Shown here: positions 34,222 to 43,202 of the stretch, piece after piece | Position numbering within the stretch: position 1 is the first letter of the stretch | Layout: the number at the start of each line of letters is the position of its first letter | Assembly: GCF_009674565.1 (NCBI RefSeq) | Contig: NZ_WKJL01000001.1 | Span: 806,001 to 870,000 of the forward strand | Reading direction: 5' to 3' | DNA from: Duganella aquatilis | GTDB lineage: Bacteria > Pseudomonadota > Gammaproteobacteria > Burkholderiales > Burkholderiaceae_D | DNA length: 64,000 bases | The notes under the pieces: model-generated | The model's database searches: none | What the model was told of the DNA's origin: nothing | What the model saw: the letters and a program-made list of their open reading frames with translations, nothing else | Translations under genes and position numbers: made by a program

Positions 34222-35439
34222 ATGGCTATTGTGAATTTCGACTTTTCCCGCAATCCGCGCAAAGCGTCCGTCAACCTGGCGGTGCTGGTCGTGCTGTTGA
34301 TGGCGTTCCCGTTCTTTGCCCAGCAGTTCGGCAACTCGTGGGTGCGCATCGCCGACATGGCGCTGCTGTACATCATGCTGGCGCTGGGGCTGAACATCGT
34401 GGTCGGCTTCGCCGGCCTGCTGGACCTGGGCTACATCGCGTTCTACGCCGTGGGCGCCTACCTGGCCGGCCTGCTGGCCTCGCCGCAGTTCGCGACCCTG
34501 CTGGAATCGGTCATCAATGAGTATCCGACGCTGGGCAATACGCTGATTACGGTCCTCGGCCCGGAAATCCAGCAGAACGGCATCCACCTGTCGGTATGGC
34601 TGATCGTGCCGCTGGCGGCGCTGCTGGCGGCCTTCTTCGGTGCGCTGCTGGGCGCGCCGACGCTGAAGCTGCGCGGCGACTACCTGGCCATCGTGACGCT
34701 GGGCTTCGGCGAGATCATCCGCATCTTCATGAACAACCTGAACGAGCCGATCAATTTCACCAACGGTCCGCAGGGCATCAATATGATCGACCCGATCCGC
34801 GTGTTCGGCGTCAACCTGGGCGGCGAGGCGGGTTCGCGCGCCACCGTGTTTATCGGCGGTGTCGGCATTCCGTCGGTGAACGCCTACTACTTCCTGTTCC
34901 TGCTGCTGTGCGTGGCGGTGGTGTTCGTCACCTCCCGCCTGCAGCACTCGCGCCTGGGCCGCGCCTGGGTGGCGATCCGCGAAGACGAAATCGCCGCCAA
35001 GGCGATGGGCATCAACACCCGCAACGTCAAGCTGCTGGCGTTCTCGATGGGCGCGTCGTTCGGCGGCGTGGCCGGCGCGATGTTCGCGTCGTTCCAGGGC
35101 TTTGTGTCGCCGGAGTCGTTCTCGCTGACCGAGTCGATCCTGGTGCTGGCGATGGTGGTGCTGGGCGGTATCGGCAATATTCCTGGCGTGATCCTGGGCG
35201 GCGTGCTGCTGGCGGCCCTGCCGGAGATCCTGCGCCACGTGGTGGAGCCGCTGCAGGAGCAGCTGTTCGGCCACGTGCTGATCGAGGCGGAAGTGCTGCG
35301 CCAGCTGCTGTACGGCCTGGCCCTGGTGCTGACCATGCTGCTGCGTCCGGCAGGCTTGTGGCCTGCGCCCAAGCATGAAGACCGCCCGGATGGCGACTCC
35401 GACACCAAGAATCAATCGTCCGGCGTAATGGCGGCGTGA
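34222..35439 (+). CDS. livM: Branched-chain amino-acid ABC transporter permease LivM
   Basis: 405 residues. The first ~60 residues include a transmembrane helix not present in LivH. Then come GLNIVVGFAGLLDLGYIAFYAVGAYLAG, KLRGDYLAIVTLGFGEIIRI, and the coupling loop GRAWVAIREDEIAAKAMGIN. The C-terminal tail is hydrophilic (PAPKHEDRPDGDSDTK). It forms the membrane heterodimer with LivH. The start is 10 bp after livH with GGAGA upstream. Confidence 0.94.
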   Translation: MAIVNFDFSRNPRKASVNLAVLVVLLMAFPFFAQQFGNSWVRIADMALLYIMLALGLNIVVGFAGLLDLGYIAFYAVGAYLAGLLASPQFATLLESVINEYPTLGNTLITVLGPEIQQNGIHLSVWLIVPLAALLAAFFGALLGAPTLKLRGDYLAIVTLGFGEIIRIFMNNLNEPINFTNGPQGINMIDPIRVFGVNLGGEAGSRATVFIGGVGIPSVNAYYFLFLLLCVAVVFVTSRLQHSRLGRAWVAIREDEIAAKAMGINTRNVKLLAFSMGASFGGVAGAMFASFQGFVSPESFSLTESILVLAMVVLGGIGNIPGVILGGVLLAALPEILRHVVEPLQEQLFGHVLIEAEVLRQLLYGLALVLTMLLRPAGLWPAPKHEDRPDGDSDTKNQSSGVMAA

Positions 35440-35452
35440 GGAAGAGATAACA

Positions 35453-36223
35453 ATGACTGAACAGGTAATTCTCCAGATCGCCGGCGTCAACAAGCGTTTC
35501 GGCGGCTTGCAGGCGCTGACTGATGTTGGCATCAAGATCATGCAGGGCCAGATTTACGGCCTGATCGGCCCGAACGGCGCCGGCAAAACCACTTTCTTCA
35601 ACGTGATTACCGGCCTGTACCAGCCGGACACCGGCACCTTCGAGCTGGCCGGCAAGCCGTACTCGCCGTCGGCGCCGCACGAGGTGGCCAAGGCGGGCAT
35701 CGCCCGTACCTTCCAGAACATCCGCCTGTTCGGCGAGATGACGGCGCTGGAAAACGTCATGGTGGGGCGCCACGTGCGCTCCAGGCAGGGCGTGTTCGGC
35801 GCGATTTTCCGCCACAAGGCGGCGCGCGAGGAAGAGGCCGCGATCCGCAAGCGTGCGCAGGAACTGCTGGATTTCGTCGGTATCGGCCAGTTTGCCAACC
35901 GCACGTCGAAATTCCTGTCCTACGGCGACCAGCGCCGGCTGGAAATCGCCCGCGCGCTGGCGACCGATCCGCAACTGCTGGCGCTGGATGAACCGGCGGC
36001 CGGCATGAACGCCACCGAGAAGCTGGCGCTGCGCGAGCTGCTGGTCAAGATCAAGGCGCAAGGCAAGACCGTGTTGTTGATTGAACACGACGTCAAGATG
36101 ATGATGAGTTTGTGCGACCGCATGATGGTGCTGGAATACGGCAAGCCGATTGCGGAAGGTCTGCCGGCGGAAATACAAAGCAATAAGGCGGTGATTGAAG
36201 CCTATCTGGGAGGATCGCACTAA
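35453..36223 (+). CDS. livG: Branched-chain amino-acid ABC transporter ATP-binding protein LivG
   Basis: 256 residues. Walker A GPNGAGKTT near residues 41-49, signature in SYGDQRRLEIARAL, Walker B LLALDEPAAGMN, and the H-loop in LLIEHDVKMMM. The LivG-specific insert between the Walker A and signature (FQNIRLFGEMTALENVMVGRH...) is present. It ends by overlapping the livF start by one base (TAATG), so the pair is translationally coupled. Confidence 0.95.
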   Translation: MTEQVILQIAGVNKRFGGLQALTDVGIKIMQGQIYGLIGPNGAGKTTFFNVITGLYQPDTGTFELAGKPYSPSAPHEVAKAGIARTFQNIRLFGEMTALENVMVGRHVRSRQGVFGAIFRHKAAREEEAAIRKRAQELLDFVGIGQFANRTSKFLSYGDQRRLEIARALATDPQLLALDEPAAGMNATEKLALRELLVKIKAQGKTVLLIEHDVKMMMSLCDRMMVLEYGKPIAEGLPAEIQSNKAVIEAYLGGSH

Positions 36224-36945
36224 TGAGCGACAACGTTCTTAAAGTATCGGGACTGAAAGTCGCATACGGCGGCATTAAAGCCGTCAAAGGTATCGATCTG
36301 GAAGTAAATAAAGGCGAGTTAATCGCGCTGATCGGCGCCAATGGTGCCGGTAAAACCACCACGCTGAAAGCAATTACCGGTACTTTGCCGCCGTGTAAAG
36401 TCGAGGGCACGATTACTTATCAAGGTGAATCGCTGAAGGGCAGTAAATCTTTCCATTTGGTGGAAAAGAAATTGGCGATGGTGCCGGAAGGCCGTGGTGT
36501 ATTTACCCGCATGTCGATTCATGAGAATCTGATGATGGGTGCTTATACCCGAAAAGATAAGACCGGTATTGAATCCGATATTGCCAAATGGTTTGATGTA
36601 TTCCCACGTTTAAAAGAACGCGCGCAGCAATTGGCGGGGACTTTATCCGGTGGTGAACAGCAAATGCTGGCGATGGCGCGCGCATTAATGTCGCATCCTC
36701 AGTTGCTGTTATTGGATGAGCCGTCTATGGGTTTATCGCCGATTATGGTGGAGAAGATTTTCGAGGTGATTCGTAATGTCTCGAAAGAGGGGATTACGAT
36801 ATTGCTGGTGGAGCAGAATGCCAAGCTGGCGCTGCAGGCGGCGCATCGTGGTTATGTGATGGATTCGGGCAATATCACCATGAATGGCGCGGCCAAGGAT
36901 ATGCTGGACGATCCGCGCGTCAAGGCTGCTTACCTCGGCGAGTAG
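36223..36945 (+). CDS. livF: Branched-chain amino-acid ABC transporter ATP-binding protein LivF
   Basis: 240 residues. Walker A GANGAGKTTTLKAITG, signature LSGGEQQMLAMARAL, Walker B LLLLDEPSMGLSP, and the H-loop region ending LLVEQNAKLAL, in which glutamine replaces histidine as usual in LivF. Its codon use is much poorer in GC (about 40-50% in sampled blocks between 36240 and 36800) than livH-livG. It is the last liv gene and is closed by a terminator at 36951. Confidence 0.95.
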   Translation: MSDNVLKVSGLKVAYGGIKAVKGIDLEVNKGELIALIGANGAGKTTTLKAITGTLPPCKVEGTITYQGESLKGSKSFHLVEKKLAMVPEGRGVFTRMSIHENLMMGAYTRKDKTGIESDIAKWFDVFPRLKERAQQLAGTLSGGEQQMLAMARALMSHPQLLLLDEPSMGLSPIMVEKIFEVIRNVSKEGITILLVEQNAKLALQAAHRGYVMDSGNITMNGAAKDMLDDPRVKAAYLGE

Positions 36946-36950
36946 ACCCC

Positions 36951-36975
36951 AACCCGCTTCTGGCGGGTTTTTTTT
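36951..36975 (+). terminator. Intrinsic terminator of the liv operon
   Basis: AACCCGC pairs with GCGGGTT around TTCTG, followed by a run of eight T residues, six bases after the livF stop. Confidence 0.88.
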
Positions 36976-37060
36976 GCTCGCATTATGCTAAATTTTGGCT
37001 CGTACGCGCCATGTTTTGGTATGTGCGGCACCGTTTCAACCCGCACACCGCTGCGGCCAG

Positions 37061-37086
37061 GGTTTGACCCCGTACGGGGTCAGACC
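37061..37086. repeat. Dispersed GGTCTGACCCC-type palindrome, copy A
   Basis: TGACCCCGTACGGGGTCA (37065-37082) is a perfect 18-bp palindrome; extending to GGTTTGACCCC...GGGGTCAGACC gives 26 bp with one mismatch. The same core occurs as a 30-bp perfect palindrome at 50885-50914. It lies between the liv terminator and the convergent phasin gene. Confidence 0.8.
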
Positions 37087-37102
37087 ATTTTGTTAGGGTA
37101 AT

Positions 37103-37132
37103 AAAAAAGCCTCGGATTAACCGAGGCTTTTT
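37103..37132. terminator. Bidirectional terminator between liv and phasin
   Basis: AAAAAGCCTCGG (37104-37115) pairs perfectly with CCGAGGCTTTTT (37121-37132) around ATTAA. It closes the phasin gene on the minus strand. Confidence 0.9.
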
Positions 37133-37152
37133 GGTGAAAGTGAGAACTTGAT

Positions 37153-37710
37153 TTATTTCTTCGGTGCGGCTTTCGCTGCAGCAGCGGTGAATTGATTCAC
37201 AGCAGCGCTCAGATTGCTTTCCAGCGATTCAGCAGCCTGTTTAGCGGTTTTGGTGAATTGCTCGTAACCGGCATTCGCATTGCCAATCGCCGATTTAAAC
37301 AGCGCCACTGCATTTTCCGAACCGGCTGGTGCATTTTTGCTGACTTCTTCAACCAGCGAAATAACTTTACGGTTGGTTTCTGCGATCTGGGTTTCAGCGG
37401 CTTTGCTGAATTCAGCGCCGGTGCTGGTGGCGATGGTTGCCAGATGACGGCCGTAAGCGATGGTTTTTTCTGCGCTTGGTTGAGCCTGGGCAGCGGCCAG
37501 CGAGAAGAATTCTTGTGGATCTTTAGCAGCCAGCAATTGCTTGGTGGTGGCCGACGATTCTTCCAGCGAAGCCTTGGCAGCGGTCAGATTCAGGTCGACA
37601 AACTTCTCCACGCCTTCGAAAGCTTTATTGGTCAGGGTCGAGAAGATGGCGAATTGGGCTTCAAAATTAGCTTTGGTCGCATTGGAAAATTGCTCAGGAA
37701 TCGAAAACAT
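37153..37710 (-). CDS. phaP: Phasin-family PHA granule-associated protein
   Basis: 185 residues, highly helical and rich in Ala, Glu, Lys and Thr, matching the phasin_2 family: [34 protein letters not shown] and [30 protein letters not shown]. Phasins coat polyhydroxyalkanoate granules and control their number and size. Low GC and strong codon bias suggest high expression. It ends in AAPKK. The operator-like repeats upstream suggest PhaR-type control. No PHA synthase gene lies nearby. Confidence 0.93.
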   Translation of the reverse strand: MFSIPEQFSNATKANFEAQFAIFSTLTNKAFEGVEKFVDLNLTAAKASLEESSATTKQLLAAKDPQEFFSLAAAQAQPSAEKTIAYGRHLATIATSTGAEFSKAAETQIAETNRKVISLVEEVSKNAPAGSENAVALFKSAIGNANAGYEQFTKTAKQAAESLESNLSAAVNQFTAAAAKAAPKK

Positions 37711-38049
37711 GTATTTCTCCAGAAAATAGTCGTTGATTGAAATATTACTGCTGGTGTTTCTACCGTCGGTGAGAAACAGGCCAACTACGTTTCAGACCGA
37801 ACAACAAATTGTGCAACGCAACAAAGACGATTTTACGGCCTTCGGAAATTAAGTCAAGCGATTTTTTGTGCGTTGCATCAAGGAATGTGCACTTAGTTCC
37901 AGAGAAGTATTTGCCTACGGAACTATTCCCAAAGTACGAGGGAAATGGCGGCCTTCCGGTGGCAAATCGCTTGCCGTGTTAGACTCGGTCCACCTGAGTT
38001 GGCGTCGACATGACGGCGCTCATTGCCTTTCAGTTCACAAGCCAACCTG
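37711..38049. other. 339-bp region with the phasin promoter and candidate PhaR-like operators
   Basis: Non-coding region between divergent phasin and DMT-carrier genes. It contains two inverted copies of a 9-mer: TGCAACGCA at 37813-37821 and its reverse complement TGCGTTGCA at 37870-37878, set 57 bp apart. Their location 100-170 bp upstream of phaP, and the TGC...GCA form, resemble sites bound by the PHA-responsive repressor PhaR. The remainder shows no clear gene. Confidence 0.5.
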
Positions 38050-38958
38050 ATGCCCACGACCCCGAACGCAGCGCCAGCCGCGCCGCACGCCAGCTTTTTG
38101 TCGCCGTTGCCGCTGTTTTTCGTGCTGTTGTGGAGCAGCGGCTTCATCGTCGCCAAGTTCGGCCTGCCGTATGCGCCGCCGCTGACGTTCCTGCTGCTGC
38201 GTTTTCTGGGCGTGCTGGTGTTCCTGGTGCCGGCCGTGATGGTGCTGAGGGCGCCTTGGCCGCATGGCAAGATCGGCCACATCGCGTTTGCCGGGCTGCT
38301 GGTGCAGGCAGGTTACCTGATTGGCGTCTGGTGCGCGATCAAGCAGGGCATGCCGGCCGGCTTGTCGGCATTGATAGTCGGCATGCAGCCGATCCTGACC
38401 GCGTTCGCGGCGCCGCTGATCGGCGAGAAGGTCCGTCCGCGCCAGTGGCTGGGGCTGCTGTTCGGCATCGGCGGCGTCGGGCTGGTGGTGGCGGCCAAGA
38501 TCCAGCTGGTCGGCCTGTCGACCGACGCCATCTTGTTGTGCGTGCTTGCACTATTAAGTATCACCGCCGGCACCTTGTATCAGAAACACCATTGCCCGCA
38601 GTTCGACCTGCGCGTGGGAACGGTGATCCAGTTTGCCGCCTCCACCGTGCTGGTGCTGCCGCTGGCGATATGGATCGAAGGCCTTGGCCCGGATTTTGCT
38701 GCGGTGCAGTGGACGCCGCGCTTTATCGGTGCCTTGCTATGGTCGGTGCTGGGCTTGTCCATCGGTGCGATTTTCCTGCTGTTCGCACTGATACGCCGCA
38801 GCGACGCCACCCAGGTCACCAGCTTGATGTATCTGACGCCGCCCACCACCGCCATCATGGCGTGGCTGATGTTTGGCGAAGCTTTCAACGCCCTCGGCAT
38901 TGCCGGTATGTTGCTGGCGGTGACAGGCGTTATATTTGTGGTCAAGAAACCCAAGTGA
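38050..38958 (+). CDS. EamA/DMT-superfamily transporter
   Basis: 302 residues with ten predicted helices in two EamA halves: FFVLLWSSGFIVAKFGL in helix 1 and the end-of-half ALIVGMQPILTAFAAPLIGEKVRPRQWLG; the second half closes with SLMYLTPPTTAIMAWLMFGEAF. DMT carriers export metabolites or amino-acid derivatives; the substrate is unknown. No convincing ribosome binding site precedes ATG 38050; a TTG at 38023 is the alternative. It is 10 bp upstream of the nitroreductase gene. Confidence 0.87.
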   Translation: MPTTPNAAPAAPHASFLSPLPLFFVLLWSSGFIVAKFGLPYAPPLTFLLLRFLGVLVFLVPAVMVLRAPWPHGKIGHIAFAGLLVQAGYLIGVWCAIKQGMPAGLSALIVGMQPILTAFAAPLIGEKVRPRQWLGLLFGIGGVGLVVAAKIQLVGLSTDAILLCVLALLSITAGTLYQKHHCPQFDLRVGTVIQFAASTVLVLPLAIWIEGLGPDFAAVQWTPRFIGALLWSVLGLSIGAIFLLFALIRRSDATQVTSLMYLTPPTTAIMAWLMFGEAFNALGIAGMLLAVTGVIFVVKKPK

Positions 38959-38968
38959 GCGAGGACGC

Positions 38969-39661
38969 ATGATTTCCACACCCGAACAGCAGGCCGTCGA
39001 CGCCGCGATCACCTCGCGCCGTTCCCTGCGCGCCTTTTTGCCGACGCCGGTGGCGCGCGAGGATATCGAGCAGATTTTGAAGGTAGCGGGGCGGGCGCCG
39101 TCCGGCACCAACACGCAGCCGTGGAAAGTCTACGTGCTGCAAGGCGAGCGCAAGCAGCAGTTGTCGTCGGCGATATTGGCCGCACATAACGATCCGGAGC
39201 AGGCCCGCCAGCACAAGGAAGAATATGCCTACTATCCGCGCGAATGGGCCTCGCCGTATATCGACCGCCGCCGCAAGGTCGGCTGGGATCTGTATGCGCT
39301 GCTGGGCCTGACCCGCGAGGACAAGGCCGGCATGGCCGCCCAGCACGGCAAGAATTACGACTTTTTCGGCGCGCCGGTGGGCCTGATCTTCACCATCGAC
39401 CGCATCATGGAGCAGGGTTCGTGGCTGGACTACGGCATGTTCTTGCAGAACATCATGGTGGCGGCGCGCGCGCGCGGGCTGGACACTTGCCCGCAGGCCG
39501 CTTTCACGCAGTACCACCGCATCATCGGCGAGCAGCTGCAATTGCCGGACAGGGAAACCGTGGTGTGTGGCATGGCGCTGGGTGTTGCTGATTTGAGCAA
39601 AGTCGAAAACTCTTTGGTCACCGAGCGCATGGCGCTTGAAGAATTTGTTAAATTTGTCTGA
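38969..39661 (+). CDS. Nitroreductase-family FMN oxidoreductase
   Basis: 230 residues. The FMN-binding arginines lie in SRRSLRAFLP, then RAPSGTNTQPWKVYVLQG, the diagnostic nitroreductase block, and the late FMN/dimer segment MALGVADLSKVEN. Members reduce nitro compounds, quinones or flavin-like substrates with NAD(P)H. GAGGA precedes the ATG at 38969, which follows the DMT gene by 10 bp; the two probably form a unit. Confidence 0.92.
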   Translation: MISTPEQQAVDAAITSRRSLRAFLPTPVAREDIEQILKVAGRAPSGTNTQPWKVYVLQGERKQQLSSAILAAHNDPEQARQHKEEYAYYPREWASPYIDRRRKVGWDLYALLGLTREDKAGMAAQHGKNYDFFGAPVGLIFTIDRIMEQGSWLDYGMFLQNIMVAARARGLDTCPQAAFTQYHRIIGEQLQLPDRETVVCGMALGVADLSKVENSLVTERMALEEFVKFV

Positions 39662-39792
39662 TACGGCTAGCTTGTTTTTCCCATATTGCGCCGACACAAC
39701 TACTGGTGCGATAAACGTTAAATCTGCTTGCGCTGGCGCAGCGTTTTGCTACACTGCAACGAGCTTTGCTGAATCTTTTTTTGGGGATACGA

Positions 39793-40860
39793 ATGATCAA
39801 ACTCGCATTAAGCGCTCTTATTTCGCTGATGTTTGCTTCGGCAGCCGTCACCGTCCAGGCAGCCGATGCCGGCAGCGCGCCCAATAAAAAGGTCGTGCTG
39901 AAGAAGCGCCACGCCGTGCGCGTGGCCGCCGCCGATACGGGCGACCGCGTGGTCAAGCGCGTGATCAAGGTCAACGGCAAGCGCAAGGTGGTGTACCAGC
40001 GCGTGCTGGCCGCCGCGCCGGCGGTGCCGACCATGGGCGACCTCGCCGGCCTGAACGCGACGCACGATCCGCTGGCGCTGGCGTCCAATGTGGCGCTGGT
40101 GCTGGATCAGGCCAATTCGGAAGTGCTGTTTGAAAAGAATTCCAACGTTGCCCTGCCGATCGCCTCCATCACCAAGATGATGACCGGCCTGATCGTGGTG
40201 GAAGCCAAGCAGGACATGGATGAAGTCCTCACCGTCACCGACGAGGACGTGGACCGCGAAAAATTCAGCAGCTCGCGCCTGAAAGTCGGCACGCAGATGA
40301 CCCGCGCCAACATGCTGCACATCGCGCTGATGAGTTCGGAAAACCGCGCCGCCTCGGCGCTGGGCCGCAACTATCCGGGCGGCCGTCCGGCCTTTGTCGA
40401 AGCGATGAACGCCAAGGCGCGCGAACTGGGCATGAGCGACACCCACTACGTCGATTCCAACGGCCTGTCGAAAATGAATGTGGCCAGCGCACGCGACCTG
40501 GCCAAGCTGGCGATGGCGGCGTACCAGCAGCCGATGCTGCGCCAGTTCTCCACCGATCCGAAAGCCACGGTGGAGCTGAGCAACGGCCGTCCGATGCAGT
40601 TCGGCACCACCAACCACCTGGTGGCCAGCCCGGACTGGGCCATCGGCTTGCAGAAAACCGGCTTCATCAACGAAGCAGGGCGTTGCCTGATGATGCAGGC
40701 CGTCATCGAAGGCCGCTCGGTCATCATGGTGTTCCTGGATTCCAAGGGCAAGCAGTCGCGGACGGCGGACGCCGGCCGCATGCGCAAATGGCTGGAAGCG
40801 CTGCGCCCGGCCAACCTGGTTGGCGGCAGCAGCACCGGCGCTTATTCGACCGGGATGTAA
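39793..40860 (+). CDS. pbpG: D-alanyl-D-alanine endopeptidase, PBP7 type
   Basis: 355 residues. A signal peptide (cleaved near VQA-A) precedes a Lys/Arg-rich stretch (about 30-70) and the serine peptidase S11 domain: SITK (Ser125 and Lys128), SEN (Ser182-Asn184) and KTG (Lys288). It cleaves D-Ala-mDAP crosslinks in peptidoglycan during growth. The basic linker is longer than in E. coli PBP7. GGGGA precedes the ATG. Its 3' end overlaps the convergent IclR gene by 19 bp. Confidence 0.92.
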   Translation: MIKLALSALISLMFASAAVTVQAADAGSAPNKKVVLKKRHAVRVAAADTGDRVVKRVIKVNGKRKVVYQRVLAAAPAVPTMGDLAGLNATHDPLALASNVALVLDQANSEVLFEKNSNVALPIASITKMMTGLIVVEAKQDMDEVLTVTDEDVDREKFSSSRLKVGTQMTRANMLHIALMSSENRAASALGRNYPGGRPAFVEAMNAKARELGMSDTHYVDSNGLSKMNVASARDLAKLAMAAYQQPMLRQFSTDPKATVELSNGRPMQFGTTNHLVASPDWAIGLQKTGFINEAGRCLMMQAVIEGRSVIMVFLDSKGKQSRTADAGRMRKWLEALRPANLVGGSSTGAYSTGM

Positions 40861-41621
40861 CCCAGCGTGACGGAGATCTGGCGCGCAGTCAGCACCAGAT
40901 CTTCCAGCCAGTCTTCCTGCAGACGGTCGGCCGGCGCCGAGATCGACAGCCCGGCAATCAGCTTGCCGCTGTCGTCGTAGATGCCGGCGGCCATGCAGCG
41001 CACCCCCAGCTCCAGTTCCTCGTTGTCGCGCGAGTAGCCGCGCGACTTCACCAGCCCCAGCTCGCGTTCCAGCTTGCCCAGATCGGTAATCGAATTCTTG
41101 TTGTGCCCGGCCAGGCCGGTGCGCGTGGCGTAGGCGCGGATGGCTTTCGGCTCGTCCACCGACAGGAACAGCTTGCCGGTCGACGTCAGGTGCAGCGGGC
41201 CGCGGCCGCCGATGGCGCGCACCACCTGCATGCCGGAGCGCTCCGAGAAGGCGCGGTCGATGTAGACGATCTCGTCGCCCTGGCGCACCGACAGGTTGAT
41301 GGTCTGCTGGGTTTTTTTGTGCAGTGCACGCATGAAGTCCAGCGCCGCTTCACGCACCGACAGCCGGCTCTTGACCACATTGCCCAGTTCCAGCAGGCGC
41401 ATGCCGAGGCGGTAGGTGCCCGGCTCGACCCGGTCGACAAAACGGGTGACCACCATGTCGTTCAAAATCCGGTGGGCGGTGGACGGGTGTAGCCCGGAGA
41501 CGCGCGACAATTCCTTCAGGCTCACGGGGTCGGGATACTTGGCCAGCGCATCGAGCAGCGCCACCATGCGTTCGATCACCTGGATGGTGGTCTTTTGCTC
41601 GGGAACGGATTCGATTTTCAT
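40842..41621 (-). CDS. IclR-family transcriptional regulator
   Basis: 259 residues. The N-terminal winged helix (about 10-70: QVIERMVALLDALAKYP...LSRVSGLHPSTAHRILNDM) is followed by the GAF-like effector domain with the IclR signature region SRGYSRDNEELELGVRCMAAGIYDDSGKLIAGLSISAP. Such regulators respond to small carboxylates or aromatic metabolites. The adjacent genes (PBP7 convergent, DgkA divergent) do not suggest a target. The 19-bp tail overlap with pbpG is in the opposite direction. Confidence 0.93.
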   Translation of the reverse strand: MKIESVPEQKTTIQVIERMVALLDALAKYPDPVSLKELSRVSGLHPSTAHRILNDMVVTRFVDRVEPGTYRLGMRLLELGNVVKSRLSVREAALDFMRALHKKTQQTINLSVRQGDEIVYIDRAFSERSGMQVVRAIGGRGPLHLTSTGKLFLSVDEPKAIRAYATRTGLAGHNKNSITDLGKLERELGLVKSRGYSRDNEELELGVRCMAAGIYDDSGKLIAGLSISAPADRLQEDWLEDLVLTARQISVTLGYIPVE

Positions 41622-41723
41622 GATGTGGTTGGTGCAATGCAGTATTCAATACCTCTTTTATACCATAATGTGGAAAAGTCCGGGGTGATGCATAATAAGC
41701 ATTTACAAAGTTACGACACCCAC

Positions 41724-42107
41724 ATGGAACCAGTCAGCGAATTCAAGAGCAAGAGCGGTCTCAAACGTATTTACCAGGCCTTTTTATATTCGATGGACGG
41801 CTTCCGCTCCGCCTGGAAGCATGAGCATGCCTTCCGCCAGGAGGTCAGCGTGTTCGTGGTCGGCGCCATCATTGCGCTGGTGCTGCGCATCTCGGCGTTT
41901 GAAAAGCTGGTGCTGATCGGCGTGCTGCTGCTGATCCTGATTGTCGAACTGGTCAACTCCTCGATCGAGGCGGTGGTGGACCGCGTGTCGCTGGAGCGCC
42001 ATCCCTTGTCCAAGAACGCCAAGGATTTCGGCAGCGCGGCCGTGGCGCTGACCTGTCTGCTGGCGATCGCCACCTGGGCGGTGGTGCTGTACAACCGCTT
42101 CATATGA
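41724..42107 (+). CDS. dgkA: Diacylglycerol kinase
   Basis: 127 residues, three transmembrane helices. Phosphorylates diacylglycerol to phosphatidic acid at the inner membrane. The signature is in the Glu-Leu-Val-Asn-Ser-Ser-Ile-Glu stretch (ELVNSSIEAVVDRVSLERH) and the later KDFGSAAVALT. The start is uncertain: ATG 41724 (MEPVSEFKSKSG) matches family lengths, but ATG 41688 is also in frame. The neighbouring IclR gene is divergent. It recycles DAG formed when membrane-derived glucans or LPS are decorated. Confidence 0.9.
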   Translation: MEPVSEFKSKSGLKRIYQAFLYSMDGFRSAWKHEHAFRQEVSVFVVGAIIALVLRISAFEKLVLIGVLLLILIVELVNSSIEAVVDRVSLERHPLSKNAKDFGSAAVALTCLLAIATWAVVLYNRFI

Positions 42108-42195
42108 TTTTCTTGTATATAGAACTGATAAAAGCTTAGTTCTCATTTATAAAGACCGGCAGTAATCTGGAGACCTTCACTACTAGGGGAATCAA

Positions 42196-43200
42196 ATGCT
42201 GTCCAAAAAAATTATTGCCGCTGCCGTGCTCGCCATCTCCGCCGTCGCTCCAGTGCTGGCGGCGGACATTTCGCTGCTGAACGTCTCGTACGATCCGACG
42301 CGCGAGCTGTACCAGGACGTCAACACCGCATTTGCCAAGGAGTGGAAAGCCAAAACCGGCGATACGGTCAAGATCAAGCAATCGCACGGCGGTTCGGGCA
42401 AGCAGGGCCGCGCCGTGATCGACGGCCTGGAAGCGGACGTGGTGTCGCTGGCGCTGGCCTATGACATCGACGCCATCGCCGAGCACAAGCTGCTGTCGCC
42501 GGACTGGCAGAAGAAGCTGCCGCACAACAGCACCCCGTACACCTCGACCATCGTGTTCCTGGTCCGCAAGGGCAATCCGAAAGGCATCAAGGACTGGGCC
42601 GACCTGGTCAAACCGGGCGTGTCGGTGATCACCCCGAATCCCAAGACTTCCGGCGGCGCCCGCTGGAACCACCTGGCCGCCTACGGCTACGCGCTGCGCC
42701 AGCCAGGCGGCAGCGAAGCCAGCGCCAAGGAATACCTGACCAAGCTGTACAAGAACGTGCCGGTGCTGGATTCCGGCGCCCGCGGCGCCACCACCACCTT
42801 TGTTGAACGCGGCATCGGCGACGTGCTGATCGCCTGGGAAAACGAAGCGCTGCTGGCGGTCAAGGAACTGGGCCCGACCAAGTTCGACATCATCGCGCCG
42901 TCGGTCTCGATCCTGGCGGAACCGCCGGTCGCCGTGGTCGACAAAGTGGTCGACAAGCGCGGCACCCGCAAGGTGGCGGAGGCTTACCTGAACTTCCTGT
43001 ACACCGATGAAGCACAGGACATCATCGCCAAGAACTACTACCGTCCAGCCACCGAGAAAGCAGCCAAGAAATACGCCGGCCAGTTCCCGAAAGTGAAGCT
43101 GTTCACGCTGGCCGATGTGGCTGGCGACTGGACCAAGGCGCAGAAGACCCACTTCGCCGACGGCGGCCTGTTCGACCAGATCTACCAGCCTAACAAGTAA
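42196..43200 (+). CDS. sbp: Periplasmic sulfate-binding protein
   Basis: 334 residues, signal peptide (cleaved near APVLA-A). Signatures: [47 protein letters not shown] and [22 protein letters not shown], which define sulfate/thiosulfate binding proteins. It delivers sulfate to the CysTWA importer, encoded 2 kb downstream with three genes in between. The start follows AGGGGA. It is closely followed by the small hydrolase gene (2 bp). Confidence 0.94.
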   Translation: MLSKKIIAAAVLAISAVAPVLAADISLLNVSYDPTRELYQDVNTAFAKEWKAKTGDTVKIKQSHGGSGKQGRAVIDGLEADVVSLALAYDIDAIAEHKLLSPDWQKKLPHNSTPYTSTIVFLVRKGNPKGIKDWADLVKPGVSVITPNPKTSGGARWNHLAAYGYALRQPGGSEASAKEYLTKLYKNVPVLDSGARGATTTFVERGIGDVLIAWENEALLAVKELGPTKFDIIAPSVSILAEPPVAVVDKVVDKRGTRKVAEAYLNFLYTDEAQDIIAKNYYRPATEKAAKKYAGQFPKVKLFTLADVAGDWTKAQKTHFADGGLFDQIYQPNK

Positions 43201-43202
43201 TC

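Noticed and set aside
42121..42143. AGAACT...AGTTCT inverted repeat upstream of the sulfate-binding protein gene
   Set aside because: Only six pairs around an 11-nt loop; too weak to call an operator or terminator.
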